Notes: generated by a model from the sequence alone, not told the origin. A stretch of 64,000 bases of DNA from TMED26 sp002694075 (GCA_036160575.1 JAYYDT010000028.1:1-64000), one strand, 5' to 3'; shown: positions 34,744 to 43,860, counted from the stretch's first letter. Program-made: numbers and translations.

Positions 34744-36231
34744 ATGCTGATGCCGAAGCCCAGCCAAGACGTCATCGACCGACGCGCCGATATCGTCAAT
34801 GCCTTGCGCGCGATTGTGCCCGGCGACGGGGTGATCACCGCCGCCGAGGAAATGCGGGCCTACGAAACCGACGGTCTGTCGGCCTACCGCCAGGTACCGT
34901 TGGTCGTGACCTTGCCGGAAACACCGGAACAGGTGGCCGAGATCTTGGCCTATTGCGGCGAAGCCGGGGTCAAGGTGGTGCCGCGCGGTTCGGGCACGTC
35001 GCTGTCGGGCGGGGCGTTACCGTTGGCCGACGGGGTGTTGCTGGGGTTGGGTAAATTCAACCGCGTGTTGGATATCGATTACGCCAACCGCTGCGCGGTG
35101 GTGCAACCGGGGGTGACCAATTTGGCGATCACCCACGCCGTGCAAAGCGAAGGCTTTTATTACGCGCCCGATCCGTCCAGTCAGATCGCCTGTTCAATTG
35201 GCGGCAATGTGGCGGAAAACGCCGGTGGTGTGCACTGCCTGAAATACGGTCTGACCACCAATAATCTGATGGGCCTTCAATTGGCGACCTTGGATGGCGA
35301 ATTGCTGCGCCTCGGTGGCCGCCACTTGGACAGCGGCGGCTATGACCTGATGGGGCTGTTGACCGGCTCGGAAGGCTTACTTGGCGTGGTCACCGAGGTG
35401 ACCGTGCGGATTTTGCGCAAGCCGACCACGGCGCGCGCGGTTTTGATCGGTTTTCCGTCCAGCGCGGCGGCCGGTGCGACGGTGGCCGCGGTGATTGGTG
35501 CCGGCATCATCCCCGGCGGTATGGAAATGATGGACAACCCGGCGATTAACGCCGCCGAGGATTTTGTCCACGCCGGCTATCCGCGCGACGCCGAGGCCCT
35601 GTTGATCGTCGAACTGGACGGCCCCAAGGTCGAGGTCGACCACTTGATCGACCAGGTGCGGGCCATCGCCGAAGGGCAGGGCGCGACCACCGTGCGGGTC
35701 AGCGAAAGCGAAGCCGAGCGCGATTCTTTCTGGGCCGGTCGCAAAGCGGCTTTCCCCGCCGTTGGCCGCATTTCGCCCGATTACATGTGCATGGACGGGA
35801 CCATCCCGCGTAAAGCCCTGCCGGAGATTCTGCGCCGGATGACCGAGATGTCGGCCCGTCACGGCTTGCGGGTGGCCAATGTCTTTCACGCCGGCGACGG
35901 TAACTTGCACCCGTTGATCCTGTTCGACGCCAACCAGGCCGGTGAATTGGAACGGGCCGAGGCCTTCGGCGCCGATATCCTCAAGGCGTGCGTTGAATTG
36001 GGCGGGGTGTTGACCGGCGAACATGGTGTCGGGATTGAAAAACGCGATCTCATGGGCGAGATGTTCAACGAGGCCGATTTAGCCCAGCAACAACGTGTGA
36101 AATGCGCTTTCGACCCCGACGGTCTGTTAAACCCGGGCAAGGTTTTTCCAAATTTGCATCGCTGTGCCGAACTGGGCCGGATGACGGTGCACCGCGGGCA
36201 AGTCCCCTTCCCCGATATTCCGCGCTTCTAG
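34744..36231 (+). CDS. glcD: Glycolate oxidase, FAD-binding subunit GlcD
   Basis: Oxidises glycolate to glyoxylate with electrons passed to the membrane chain through GlcF. 495 residues, with the PCMH FAD domain: VTLPETPEQVAEILAYCGE, then VVPRGSGTSLSGGALP (pyrophosphate loop, about residues 80-95), then CSIGGNVAENAGG near 155. The C-terminal HAGDGNLHP near 380 and GGVLTGEHGVGIEKRD near 420 are FAD-linked oxidase hallmarks. It is the first of a glcD-glcE-glcF-serB run. Two ATGs six bases apart (34744, 34750) are possible. Confidence 0.94.
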   Translation: MLMPKPSQDVIDRRADIVNALRAIVPGDGVITAAEEMRAYETDGLSAYRQVPLVVTLPETPEQVAEILAYCGEAGVKVVPRGSGTSLSGGALPLADGVLLGLGKFNRVLDIDYANRCAVVQPGVTNLAITHAVQSEGFYYAPDPSSQIACSIGGNVAENAGGVHCLKYGLTTNNLMGLQLATLDGELLRLGGRHLDSGGYDLMGLLTGSEGLLGVVTEVTVRILRKPTTARAVLIGFPSSAAAGATVAAVIGAGIIPGGMEMMDNPAINAAEDFVHAGYPRDAEALLIVELDGPKVEVDHLIDQVRAIAEGQGATTVRVSESEAERDSFWAGRKAAFPAVGRISPDYMCMDGTIPRKALPEILRRMTEMSARHGLRVANVFHAGDGNLHPLILFDANQAGELERAEAFGADILKACVELGGVLTGEHGVGIEKRDLMGEMFNEADLAQQQRVKCAFDPDGLLNPGKVFPNLHRCAELGRMTVHRGQVPFPDIPRF

Positions 36232-36241
36232 GCCGTCGGCG

Positions 36242-37456
36242 ATGACGCTGTTTCAGGCCCGCGACGAGCAGGATGTTTTGGACACGGTCGCCTGGGCGGT
36301 GGCCGAGCAAAACCCCCTTGAAGTCATCTGCGGCGGCAGCTTGCGCGACCTTGGACGGCCGTTGGCCCTCGGCGACCAACTCAATATGTCGGCGCTGGCC
36401 GGCATCCACCTTTACGAGCCTGAAGAGTTGGTTCTTGGCGCCGGGCCAGGGACCTCGCGCCAGGCGGTGCTGCAAGCGCTCGACGCGGCCAATCAAATGA
36501 TGGCTTTTGAGCCAGTCGATCTTGGCCCGATTTACGGCCGAGCGGCCGGCGAGGGCAGCATCGGTGGCATTTTCGCCTGTAATCTGGCGGGGCCTCGGCG
36601 CCTCAAGGCCGGTGCGGCGCGCGACCATTTGCTGGGCTTTCGCGCGGTCAGCGGGCGCGGTGAGATTTTCAAGTCCGGCGGCCGGGTGGTCAAAAACGTC
36701 ACCGGCTACGATCTATCGAAACTGATGGTGGGTGCTTACGGGACCTTGGCGGCGATGACCGAAGTCACCTTCAAGGTCATGCCGAAACCGGAGAAGACCT
36801 GGACCGTGCTGGTCCTGGGCCTGGATCCGGCGACGGCGGTACGCGCCATGTCGGCGGCCATGAACAGCCCCCATGAGGTCAGCAGCGCCGGCTATTTGCC
36901 GGCCGGTTTGGCGGTCCGTTCGGAGGTCGGTCATGTGGCGGCGAGCGGGCAATCGGTAACCGCCCTGCGGGTTGAGGGGCCGGGCCCGTCGGTCGAGCAT
37001 CGGGTCGCCGCCCTGCGCCAGATGTTGGCCGATTTCGGCGCCGGCGAAGAACTCCACAGCATGAATTCCAACCGCTTCTGGACCGAGATGCGTGACGCGG
37101 TTCACCTGGCCGAACCCTTGGACCGGTCGGTTTGGCGCGTGTCGGTGCCGCCGGCCCAGGGCGCGGCGGTGGTCGCCGCCATCGCTCAGGAGCACGCGGT
37201 CGACTATCTGATGGATTGGGCCGGGGGCTTGATTTGGCTGGCCATCGACGGCGATGACGCGGCGGCGACGGTGCGCGCCAGTTTCGCGCATTGCGGCGGG
37301 CATGCCACCCTGATCCGGGCGTCGTCGACGGTCCGCGCCGAGGTGCCGGTGTTTCAGCCGCTGGGCGCCGGCGAATTGGCCCTCAGCCAACGTATTAAAC
37401 ATAGTTTCGACCCCCACCGGGTATTCAACCCCGGACGCATGCACGCGGATATTTAA
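36242..37456 (+). CDS. glcE: Glycolate oxidase subunit GlcE
   Basis: Second FAD-binding (PCMH) subunit of glycolate oxidase, 404 residues. The FAD loop is degenerate compared with GlcD: VICGGSLRDLGRP at about residue 30, then the conserved GRAAGEGSIGGIFACNLAGP near 100 and SGGRVVKNVTGYDLSKLMVG near 145-165. The end FDPHRVFNPGRM is the normal terminus. It starts ten bases after glcD and ends three bases before glcF, so the three are one transcript. Confidence 0.92.
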   Translation: MTLFQARDEQDVLDTVAWAVAEQNPLEVICGGSLRDLGRPLALGDQLNMSALAGIHLYEPEELVLGAGPGTSRQAVLQALDAANQMMAFEPVDLGPIYGRAAGEGSIGGIFACNLAGPRRLKAGAARDHLLGFRAVSGRGEIFKSGGRVVKNVTGYDLSKLMVGAYGTLAAMTEVTFKVMPKPEKTWTVLVLGLDPATAVRAMSAAMNSPHEVSSAGYLPAGLAVRSEVGHVAASGQSVTALRVEGPGPSVEHRVAALRQMLADFGAGEELHSMNSNRFWTEMRDAVHLAEPLDRSVWRVSVPPAQGAAVVAAIAQEHAVDYLMDWAGGLIWLAIDGDDAAATVRASFAHCGGHATLIRASSTVRAEVPVFQPLGAGELALSQRIKHSFDPHRVFNPGRMHADI

Positions 37457-37459
37457 GCC

Positions 37460-38779
37460 ATGCAGACAGAGTTCACCCTGGCCCAGTTGGCCGATCCGGC
37501 GGTCGCCGAGGCCGAAAGTATCCTGCGTAAATGCGTGCACTGCGGCTTTTGCACCGCGACCTGCCCGACTTATGTCCTGCTCGGTGACGAATTGGATAGC
37601 CCGCGCGGGCGCATCTATCTGATCAAGGACATGCTGGAAAACGACCGTCCGGCGACGGCCAATCTGGTCAAGCATGTCGACCGATGTTTGTCGTGCCTGG
37701 CCTGCACCACCACGTGTCCGTCGGGCGTCGATTACATGCATCTGATCGATGGCGCCCGGGCGCGGATTGAAAAAACCTATCGTCGGCCGCTCGCCGATCG
37801 CGGTTTACGGGCGTTGCTGGCGGCGATTTTGCCCTATCCCGGGCGCTTTCGTTTGGCCTTGCTCGCCGCCTCCTTGGCGCGGCCCTTCGCCGGCCTGTTC
37901 GGCCAGGCCTTGAACGGCCGTATCGCCGCGATGTTCCGGCTGGCGCCAAAATATTTGGCGCCGCCGGCGGCGACCGACGCGCCGGCCACTCATGCCGCCG
38001 CCGGCACCCGCCGTCGCCGGGTGGCGTTGCTGGCGGGCTGTGCCCAGCCGGCCCTGAAACCCGAGATAAACGCCGCCGCCATTCGTCTGCTGACCCGCCA
38101 CGGTGTCGAAGTGGTGGTCGCCGAGGGGGCTGGATGCTGCGGCGCGCTGAGCCATCACATGGGTAAAGAAGCCGCCGCCCAGGCTATGGCGCGGGCGAAT
38201 ATCGATGCCTGGTGGCGTCTGCATCAGGACGACGGCCTGGACGCCATCGTGACCACCACCTCGGGTTGTGGCACGACCTTGAAAGACTACGCTCATCTCC
38301 TAGCCCGGGACCCGGCCTATGCCGACAAAGCCGCCAGCTTGGCCGCCCTCACCCGCGACGTCAGCGAAATCTGCGCCGATTTGGACCTGGCCGTGGCGGA
38401 CGTGCCGCCGGGCGGGCGGGTGACCTATCACGCGGCCTGTTCCCTGCAACATGGCCAAAAGGTGACCGAGGCGCCCAAGCAATTGTTGCGCGGCGCCGGG
38501 TTCACCGTGACCGAGGTGCCGGAGGGCCATCTCTGCTGCGGGTCGGCGGGCACCTATAATCTGCTGCAACCGGCTATCGCCGAGCGTTTGAAAGCGCGTA
38601 AGCTTGGTAATATCGCCAAGACCGAACCGGCGATCATCGCCGCCGGCAACATTGGCTGCATGATGCAGATTGGCAGCGGCACCGAGGTGCCGGTCGTGCA
38701 TACGGTCGAGCTATTGGATTGGGCCACCGGCGGGCCACGGCCGGCGGCGCTGGAGCCAAGCTCGATCGCCGCCGAATGA
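37460..38779 (+). CDS. glcF: Glycolate oxidase iron-sulfur subunit GlcF
   Basis: 439-residue subunit carrying two [4Fe-4S] sites, CVHCGFCTATCPTY near residue 24-37 and CLSCLACTTTCPSG near 77-90. Two CCG-type domains follow: GCAQPALKPEINAAAIRLL with AGCCGALSHHMG, and AACSLQHGQK with GHLCCGSAGTYNLL. These bind a further cofactor or quinone. Together with GlcD and GlcE it completes the glycolate oxidase. Its stop overlaps the serB start (ATGA). Confidence 0.94.
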   Translation: MQTEFTLAQLADPAVAEAESILRKCVHCGFCTATCPTYVLLGDELDSPRGRIYLIKDMLENDRPATANLVKHVDRCLSCLACTTTCPSGVDYMHLIDGARARIEKTYRRPLADRGLRALLAAILPYPGRFRLALLAASLARPFAGLFGQALNGRIAAMFRLAPKYLAPPAATDAPATHAAAGTRRRRVALLAGCAQPALKPEINAAAIRLLTRHGVEVVVAEGAGCCGALSHHMGKEAAAQAMARANIDAWWRLHQDDGLDAIVTTTSGCGTTLKDYAHLLARDPAYADKAASLAALTRDVSEICADLDLAVADVPPGGRVTYHAACSLQHGQKVTEAPKQLLRGAGFTVTEVPEGHLCCGSAGTYNLLQPAIAERLKARKLGNIAKTEPAIIAAGNIGCMMQIGSGTEVPVVHTVELLDWATGGPRPAALEPSSIAAE

Positions 38780-39657
38780 CCCAGGTCTTAGTCGCCGCCG
38801 GTGGGTTCGCGGAACCGGCCCTGGATGGCGCGGCGCTGAAACGCTTGCGCGGTGTTTTACCGGCCGGCGCCGCCGAGCGAGTGTTGGCGCCCGGCGTCGC
38901 CCATGAATGGCATCTCGACATGGTGGCGGATGATCTGGTGGCGGTTTTGCCGGCTCTTGGCGATGAACTGGCCATCGACCTCAACCTGGTGCCGGCCGAC
39001 GGTCGACGCAAGGCGGTGCTGATCGCCGATATGGATTCCACCATCATCACAGGCGAAAGCCTAGATGATTTGGCGGCGATGGTGGGCATCGGCGATGAAA
39101 TTGCCGCCATCACCGCCCAGGCGATGCGGGGCGAGCTTGATTTCGACGGCGCCCTCTGCGCCCGTGTCGCCCGCCTGGCCGGCCAACCGGCCAGCTTGTT
39201 GGATCGCTTGCGGGCGGAGATCACCTTAAATCCAGGCGCGCGCCAGTTGGTCGCCACCATGCGCGCCCATGGCGCCCATTGCGCGCTGGTCTCGGGGGGC
39301 TTCACGGCGGTCACCGGCTGGGTCGCCGAGACGCTTGGTTTCGACAGCCATCGTGGTAACACGCTCGAGATCGCCGACGGGACAATCCTCGGCACTGTGC
39401 GGCCGCCCATTCTAGGCCGCGACGCCAAAGTCACGGCATTGCGCGAAATCGCCGCCACGCGGGGGGTGTCGGCGGCGGCGGTTGTGGCCGTCGGCGACGG
39501 CGCCAACGATCTCGCCATGCTGGCTGCCGCCGGTTTTGGGGTGGCGTTTCACGCCAAGCCGGCGGTGCGGGCCGCCGCGGCGCAAAGGATTGAGTGCGGA
39601 GATTTGACCGGTCTGCTGTTTCTCCAAGGCTTTGAAGTGTCCGATTTCGCGCAATAA
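38776..39657 (+). CDS. serB: Phosphoserine phosphatase
   Basis: HAD superfamily enzyme that removes phosphate from phosphoserine, the last step of serine synthesis. 293 residues, with an N-terminal ACT-like region and the catalytic core from about residue 80. The nucleophile motif is ADMDSTIITGES, motif II is LVSGGFTAVTGW, and motif IV is VAVGDGANDLAMLAAAGFG. The ATG overlaps the glcF stop. The link is metabolic: glycolate is oxidised to glyoxylate, which can give glycine and serine, so cotranscription with glcDEF is plausible. Confidence 0.94.
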   Translation: MTQVLVAAGGFAEPALDGAALKRLRGVLPAGAAERVLAPGVAHEWHLDMVADDLVAVLPALGDELAIDLNLVPADGRRKAVLIADMDSTIITGESLDDLAAMVGIGDEIAAITAQAMRGELDFDGALCARVARLAGQPASLLDRLRAEITLNPGARQLVATMRAHGAHCALVSGGFTAVTGWVAETLGFDSHRGNTLEIADGTILGTVRPPILGRDAKVTALREIAATRGVSAAAVVAVGDGANDLAMLAAAGFGVAFHAKPAVRAAAAQRIECGDLTGLLFLQGFEVSDFAQ

Positions 39658-39734
39658 AAGGCGAAATCAAGACATCCGAGGCCCGCGACGAGGCGCATTT
39701 TGCGGCGTCGATTCTGTCGCTTTGGAGTGGGGCC

Positions 39735-40937
39735 ATGTCATTCGACGTCACGCTTGGACCGCGGGTTCGCAAATCGCCGTTTTTCGAGAGCACGGTGGCC
39801 GCCGGCGTGCGGCAGTTCACCATTTATAACCACATGTATTTGCCGATCGGCTATGGCGATCCGGAGGCGGAGTACCGCCGCCTGATGACCGGCGTGGCGA
39901 TGTGGGACGTGGCCGCCCAGCGACAGGTTGAGATTCATGGCCCCGACGCCGCCGACCTGGTGCGTTATTTAACCCCGCGGCGCCTGGATCAAATGGTGCC
40001 TGGGCGCGGCAAATATGTGCCGCTGTGCGACCATAATGGACGCCTGATCAACGACCCTGTGCTGCTGCCCCTGGCGGCCGATCGTTATTGGCTGTCGATC
40101 GCCGACAGCGACATGCTGCTGTGGGTGCGGGCGGTGGCCGCCGAACGCGCCTATAACGTGATCGTGAGTGAGCCCGATGTCAGCCCACTGGCGGTGCAGG
40201 GGCCACTGGCCGGCACGGTGCTGGAGCGTCTGTGCGGCGCCGGCGTCCATGATCTCAAATACTTTTGGTTCCAAGAGACCGAGATTGAGGGGATCCCGGT
40301 GGTGGTCGCGCGCTCCGGCTGGTCGAAACAAGGCGGCTTTGAGATTTATCTGCGCGATAGCGCGTATGGCGATGCCTTGTGGAACCTGGTCGCCGAGGCC
40401 GGTGCGCCGGTCGGCATCGGCCCGGGGGCACCGAACTTTATCGAGCGGATTGAAAGCGGACTGTTATCTTATGGCTCCGACAATCTGCCGGACAGCGATC
40501 CGTTTGAGGTCGGCCTCGGCAAATTGATCGATCTCGACCGCGCCGATCCGTTTATCGGCAAAGAGGCGTTGCGCCGCCGGGCGGCCGAAGGGCCGCGCCG
40601 CAAACTGGTCGGCGTGGTCTTCGACGGCGCGCCGGTCAAGCCCAATCAGCATCCCTGGCCGGCGTGGGTCAGTGGCCAGGCGGTCGGCGCCGTGCGGGTG
40701 GTCTGTCACTCGCCGCGGCGCGGCAATATCGGCCTCGCCCTGTTGGCCAGCGGCCATGCGACGGTGGGCACCGAGATCACTTTCGAGGGCGAGGGCGGGA
40801 TTTACCATGGCACCGTTGTTGGCCTGCCCCTGGTCGCGCCGGGCACACCTCTTGACGTTGGCGGCGAGGCGCGGGTCATGGCCCCGTTCATGGCCGCCGA
40901 GGAAGGGATTGTCGGGGGTGAGCGCGCCGCCCTATAA
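39735..40937 (+). CDS. DmdA-like demethylase (GcvT/aminomethyltransferase fold)
   Basis: 400-residue tetrahydrofolate-dependent protein. DmdA of marine bacteria demethylates dimethylsulfoniopropionate to methylmercaptopropionate, with the methyl group going to folate. The match to DmdA rather than glycine-cleavage GcvT shows in FTIYNHMYLPIGYGD near residue 35, QRQVEIHGPDAADLV near 70, YLTPRRLDQM, LINDPVLLP, LSIADSDMLLWVRAVA and VARSGWSKQGGFEIYL. GcvT does not usually carry these blocks. No gcvH or gcvP is near. Several DmdA-related enzymes in soil and sea bacteria act on other methylated compounds, so the substrate is inferred. A PhyH-type dioxygenase follows. Confidence 0.78.
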   Translation: MSFDVTLGPRVRKSPFFESTVAAGVRQFTIYNHMYLPIGYGDPEAEYRRLMTGVAMWDVAAQRQVEIHGPDAADLVRYLTPRRLDQMVPGRGKYVPLCDHNGRLINDPVLLPLAADRYWLSIADSDMLLWVRAVAAERAYNVIVSEPDVSPLAVQGPLAGTVLERLCGAGVHDLKYFWFQETEIEGIPVVVARSGWSKQGGFEIYLRDSAYGDALWNLVAEAGAPVGIGPGAPNFIERIESGLLSYGSDNLPDSDPFEVGLGKLIDLDRADPFIGKEALRRRAAEGPRRKLVGVVFDGAPVKPNQHPWPAWVSGQAVGAVRVVCHSPRRGNIGLALLASGHATVGTEITFEGEGGIYHGTVVGLPLVAPGTPLDVGGEARVMAPFMAAEEGIVGGERAAL

Positions 40938-40987
40938 TTCCCGTCAAACGGCGCCGCGGCGCGCCAAAAACGACAGGGAGGCGAGCG

Positions 40988-41872
40988 ATGACGCCTGAGG
41001 CGATTTTAGCGCAACCGGCCCGTGCTCTCACGCAGGCCCAGCGCGAACATTATTTCACCCATGGCTATGTCGGTGTCGAGGGCCTGGTGCCCGCCGAGAC
41101 GGTAGCTGAATTGGTCGACGTCACCGCCCAATTCGTCGAAGACAGCCGGCGCGAGACGCAATCGGGCCGAGTTTTCGATATCGGCCCCGGCCATAGCCCG
41201 GACACGCCGGTACTGCGCCGGATTAAACGGCCCGACGATCAACATTCCGCCTATTGGCGGTTCGCTCAGGGCCTGATGGCCGATGTCGCCGCCGACTTGG
41301 CCGGGCCGGATGTGCTGTTCCACCATTCGAAACTGAATTTCAAATGGTTCGACGCCAGCGACATGGTCAAATGGCATCAGGACATCCAGTTCTTCCCGCA
41401 CACCAATTACAACGTGTTCACCATCGGCTGTTACCTCGCCGACACCGACATGCACAATGGTCCGTTGGCGGTTCTGCCGGGCAGTCACGACGGCCCGCTC
41501 TATGACCAATATGACGATGACGGCGGCTGGGCCGGCTGTTTGAAACCGCGTGACGCCGAGGCCCTTGACGCCGACCGGGCGGCGTTTTTGACGGGCCCCG
41601 CCGGCACCTTGACGATCCACAATTGCCGGACCTTGCATTATTCGCCATCGAGCAAGTCGCCGACGCCGCGGCCGCTTTTGCTGAATTGTTACTCGTCGGC
41701 CGACGCGCGCGCCTACACCGCCCATCCCGACCCTTCCTCGCACACCTATGAGGTGGTGCGTGGCCAGGCCGCCCGCTGGGTCGAGCATGACCCGCGCCCC
41801 TGCCTGCTGCCGCCCGATTGGTCGCATGGCTACACCTCGATCTTCGCCGCCCAGGCCGGCGAGAACGACTAG
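40988..41872 (+). CDS. Phytanoyl-CoA dioxygenase (PhyH) family protein
   Basis: 294-residue Fe(II)/2-oxoglutarate oxygenase of the PhyH family. The facial triad is His130 and Asp132 in WHQDIQFFPH and His217 in CRTLHYSPSS; the oxoglutarate-binding arginine is expected in PRPLLLNCYSSAD. The GPLAVLPGSHDGPLYD segment is also typical. AGGGAGG stands before the ATG, 51 bases after the DmdA-like gene, so they are probably cotranscribed. Members hydroxylate lipids, ectoine, betaine-like compounds or antibiotics, so the substrate is open. Demethylation of a quaternary or sulfonium compound would fit the neighbour. Confidence 0.85.
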   Translation: MTPEAILAQPARALTQAQREHYFTHGYVGVEGLVPAETVAELVDVTAQFVEDSRRETQSGRVFDIGPGHSPDTPVLRRIKRPDDQHSAYWRFAQGLMADVAADLAGPDVLFHHSKLNFKWFDASDMVKWHQDIQFFPHTNYNVFTIGCYLADTDMHNGPLAVLPGSHDGPLYDQYDDDGGWAGCLKPRDAEALDADRAAFLTGPAGTLTIHNCRTLHYSPSSKSPTPRPLLLNCYSSADARAYTAHPDPSSHTYEVVRGQAARWVEHDPRPCLLPPDWSHGYTSIFAAQAGEND

Positions 41873-41885
41873 ATCTTGAGCACGA

Positions 41886-42524
41886 CTAGATTTTAGGCGG
41901 ATACAGGTCGCGCAATTGAGCCACTTGCGCGGCGCTTAGCAGGTTCAGCTTTTGGCCGCGCAGGAGCAGGAACAGCTTGGCCGTCTCCTCAAGTTCCTCG
42001 GTCGCCTGCACCGCGTCGTCGAGGGAGACGCCGGCGACCACCGGGCCATGATTGGCGAGCAGCACGGCATGGTGCTTGGAGGCCATTTCGCCGACCGCAC
42101 GGGCCAGGTCGATATCGCCCGGCGGGTAATAGGGGATCAGCGGCAAGTGGCCGACCCGCATGACGTAATAGGCGGTGATCGGCGGCAGCACATCGGCCGG
42201 GTCGACATCGGCCAGGCAGCTGACCGCCACGGAATGGGTGGCGTGCAGATGGACCACCGCGCCGGCCTTCGGCCGCTCGCGATACATGGTCAAATGCAGC
42301 ACGCTTTCCTTGGTCGGCGGGTCGCCGGAGACAAGAGTGCCGGCGTCATCCAGTTTCGACAGCCGGGCCGGGTCGAGGGTGCCCAAGGTGGCGCCGGTCG
42401 GCGTCATCAACCAGCCGTCATCGACGCGCACACTGATATTGCCTGACGACCCGAAGGTCAGGCCGCGCGCGAACATGGATTGGCCCAATTGGCAGATGCG
42501 GTCGCGGAGGGCGGTTTCAGTCAT
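41886..42524 (-). CDS. Class II aldolase/adducin family protein, 3-oxo-tetronate 4-phosphate decarboxylase type
   Basis: 212 residues from ATG 42524, which has AAAGGAT upstream; the frame is open further (to 42569) but without a better site. The zinc site is HLHATHSVAVS near residue 90-100 and ANHGPVVAGVSLDDAV near 150-165. GLTFGSSGNISVR near residue 18 is the family phosphate/glycine loop. The overall pattern, with VMTPT-like LMTPTGATLGTL and PPITAYYVMRVG, is that of OtnC, which decarboxylates 3-oxo-tetronate 4-phosphate. The partner kinase and dehydrogenase genes are not in this window, so the substrate is uncertain. Confidence 0.8.
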   Translation of the reverse strand: MTETALRDRICQLGQSMFARGLTFGSSGNISVRVDDGWLMTPTGATLGTLDPARLSKLDDAGTLVSGDPPTKESVLHLTMYRERPKAGAVVHLHATHSVAVSCLADVDPADVLPPITAYYVMRVGHLPLIPYYPPGDIDLARAVGEMASKHHAVLLANHGPVVAGVSLDDAVQATEELEETAKLFLLLRGQKLNLLSAAQVAQLRDLYPPKI

Positions 42525-42594
42525 CTTCGATCCTTTCGCGGGCTGGGTGGCGTTGTTGCGATGGGTCACTGTCCCTGGCCGCCCGGCGCCCTAA

Positions 42595-42600
42595 TATAAT
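42595..42600 (+). promoter_or_regulatory. Perfect -10 box before the ExbB-like gene
   Basis: TATAAT on the plus strand, 47 bases upstream of ATG 42647. The transcript would start near 42607, so the first in-frame ATGs at 42599 and 42611 are unlikely and ATG 42647 (GAGG at six bases) is preferred. No good -35 box is visible at 16-18 bases upstream. This promoter would drive the three-gene module. Confidence 0.5.
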
Positions 42601-42646
42601 GGAATGGCGCATGCGCGCCGTGTCCTTTGCGACCATGAGGCTCACA

Positions 42647-43273
42647 ATGCAGTTTCAATACTTATTGCTCACCCGTTTCGCCGTGATCAATGCCTTCTTG
42701 TTGGCGCTGGTGCTGGCCGCCTATGGGCAAGGCTGGCTCGATCCCATGATCACCGCGCGTTTGGCTGAATTGACCCTGATCATCGTGGCGGTGTTCGTTT
42801 ACGGATTGGCCGTTTGCGGATGGAAGATCTGGCGCTTGACGGTGGAATTGAACGGTCTGAACGCCGAAAGTCTGTCCGCCGACAGCCGCCTGGCGCATTA
42901 TCTTGAACAGGTGCGTACCGCCGACTCGCAGAGCCGCGCCCTCCAGGCCGGCACCCTTCGGCTGGAGCTGACGGACCGGATCGTGGTCGTTCGACATACC
43001 GCCAACACCTTGATTTTCCTTGGCCTGATCGGCACCGTGATCGGCTTTATCATCGCTTTGTCGGCGGTCGACCCGAGCACCGCCGCCGATGCCGAAAACG
43101 TCGCCGCCGTCATCGCGACCTTGATTGACGGCATGTCGGTGGCCCTCAACACCACCTTGATAGGCGCCATGCTGTATTTGTGGCTGACCGTCAATTACCG
43201 GATTTTGACAAGCGGCACGGTCAGCTTGATCGCCGAGGTGATTGGGATGGGAGAACGCCGTGCATCAGCTTGA
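42647..43273 (+). CDS. MotA/TolQ/ExbB-type proton channel protein
   Basis: 208 residues with four predicted membrane helices at about 8-26, 40-58, 118-139 and 162-184. The last two carry the family marks: FLGLIGTVIGFIIALSAV and SVALNTTLIGAMLYLWL, which correspond to the small-residue-rich helices that line the ion path in ExbB, TolQ and MotA. The loop between helices two and three (residues 60-117) is cytoplasmic and helical. It is shorter than MotA (about 290) and TolQ/ExbB (about 230). It overlaps the next gene by 14 bases. Partners next door are not TolR, ExbD or MotB in their outer domains, so the machine it drives is unknown. Confidence 0.8.
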   Translation: MQFQYLLLTRFAVINAFLLALVLAAYGQGWLDPMITARLAELTLIIVAVFVYGLAVCGWKIWRLTVELNGLNAESLSADSRLAHYLEQVRTADSQSRALQAGTLRLELTDRIVVVRHTANTLIFLGLIGTVIGFIIALSAVDPSTAADAENVAAVIATLIDGMSVALNTTLIGAMLYLWLTVNYRILTSGTVSLIAEVIGMGERRASA

Positions 43274-43856
43274 CGAACTGGACGAGGACAATTGGGGCAC
43301 GGTTTTTCGCGATGTCATTCTGCTTGCCTTGATCGGCTTCGTGGCCATGGTCATTATCATGCTGCCGCATATCAAGCCGACCGAGGTGGAGACGCAGGAC
43401 CACAAGGCGCCCGGCAATGTCATCGTCGAACTGCACTGGCCCAGTACCCAGCCGTTTGACGTCGATCTTTGGGTCAAGGCCCCGCGTGAGGCGCCAGTCG
43501 GGTTTTGGAACATGGGCGGCGAGACCTTCAATCTGTTGCGCGACGATTTGGGCTCGGAAGCCGACGCCACCAATGAGAATTACGAGATCAGCTATAGCCG
43601 CGGCATCCCGGCCGGCGAATATATCGTCAATGTGCACCAATACGGGCCGATCCCGGCCGGCACACTGGTCACCGCCACGGTCGTGGTTAGCGTCCGCACG
43701 CGCTTGGAGGCGGCCCGCCAAATCCTCACCACCGATGTCGAATTGTTTCGCCAGGGCCAGGAGGAAACCGCTTTTCGCTTCCGCCTCGACCAAGAGGGCG
43801 GCCTGGTGCCGGACAGCGTCAATACGCTAAGCCGGCGCCTGGTCACCGAGGAGTAA
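43260..43856 (+). CDS. One-helix ExbD/TolR-like partner with a non-ExbD periplasmic domain
   Basis: 198 residues from GTG 43260 (GGGAG eight bases before). An acidic cytoplasmic N-terminus (residues 1-13) leads into one membrane helix at about 19-36, RDVILLALIGFVAMVIIMLP. Asp18 at its cytoplasmic end lines up with the proton-carrying aspartate of ExbD/TolR (VDVMLVLLIIFM). The rest, residues 40-198, is periplasmic by this topology. Its first part, NVIVELHWPSTQPFDVDLWV and SYSRGIPAGEYIVNVHQYGP, looks like a beta-sandwich of the DUF2135 or pre-peptidase type, not the ExbD fold. Coupled to the channel gene and followed at four bases by the third gene. Confidence 0.72.
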   Translation: MHQLDELDEDNWGTVFRDVILLALIGFVAMVIIMLPHIKPTEVETQDHKAPGNVIVELHWPSTQPFDVDLWVKAPREAPVGFWNMGGETFNLLRDDLGSEADATNENYEISYSRGIPAGEYIVNVHQYGPIPAGTLVTATVVVSVRTRLEAARQILTTDVELFRQGQEETAFRFRLDQEGGLVPDSVNTLSRRLVTEE

Positions 43857-43860
43857 CGCC

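Noticed and set aside
39735..40937. Glycine cleavage T protein (GcvT)
   Set aside because: No gcvH or gcvP is near, and the conserved blocks agree better with DmdA than with GcvT.
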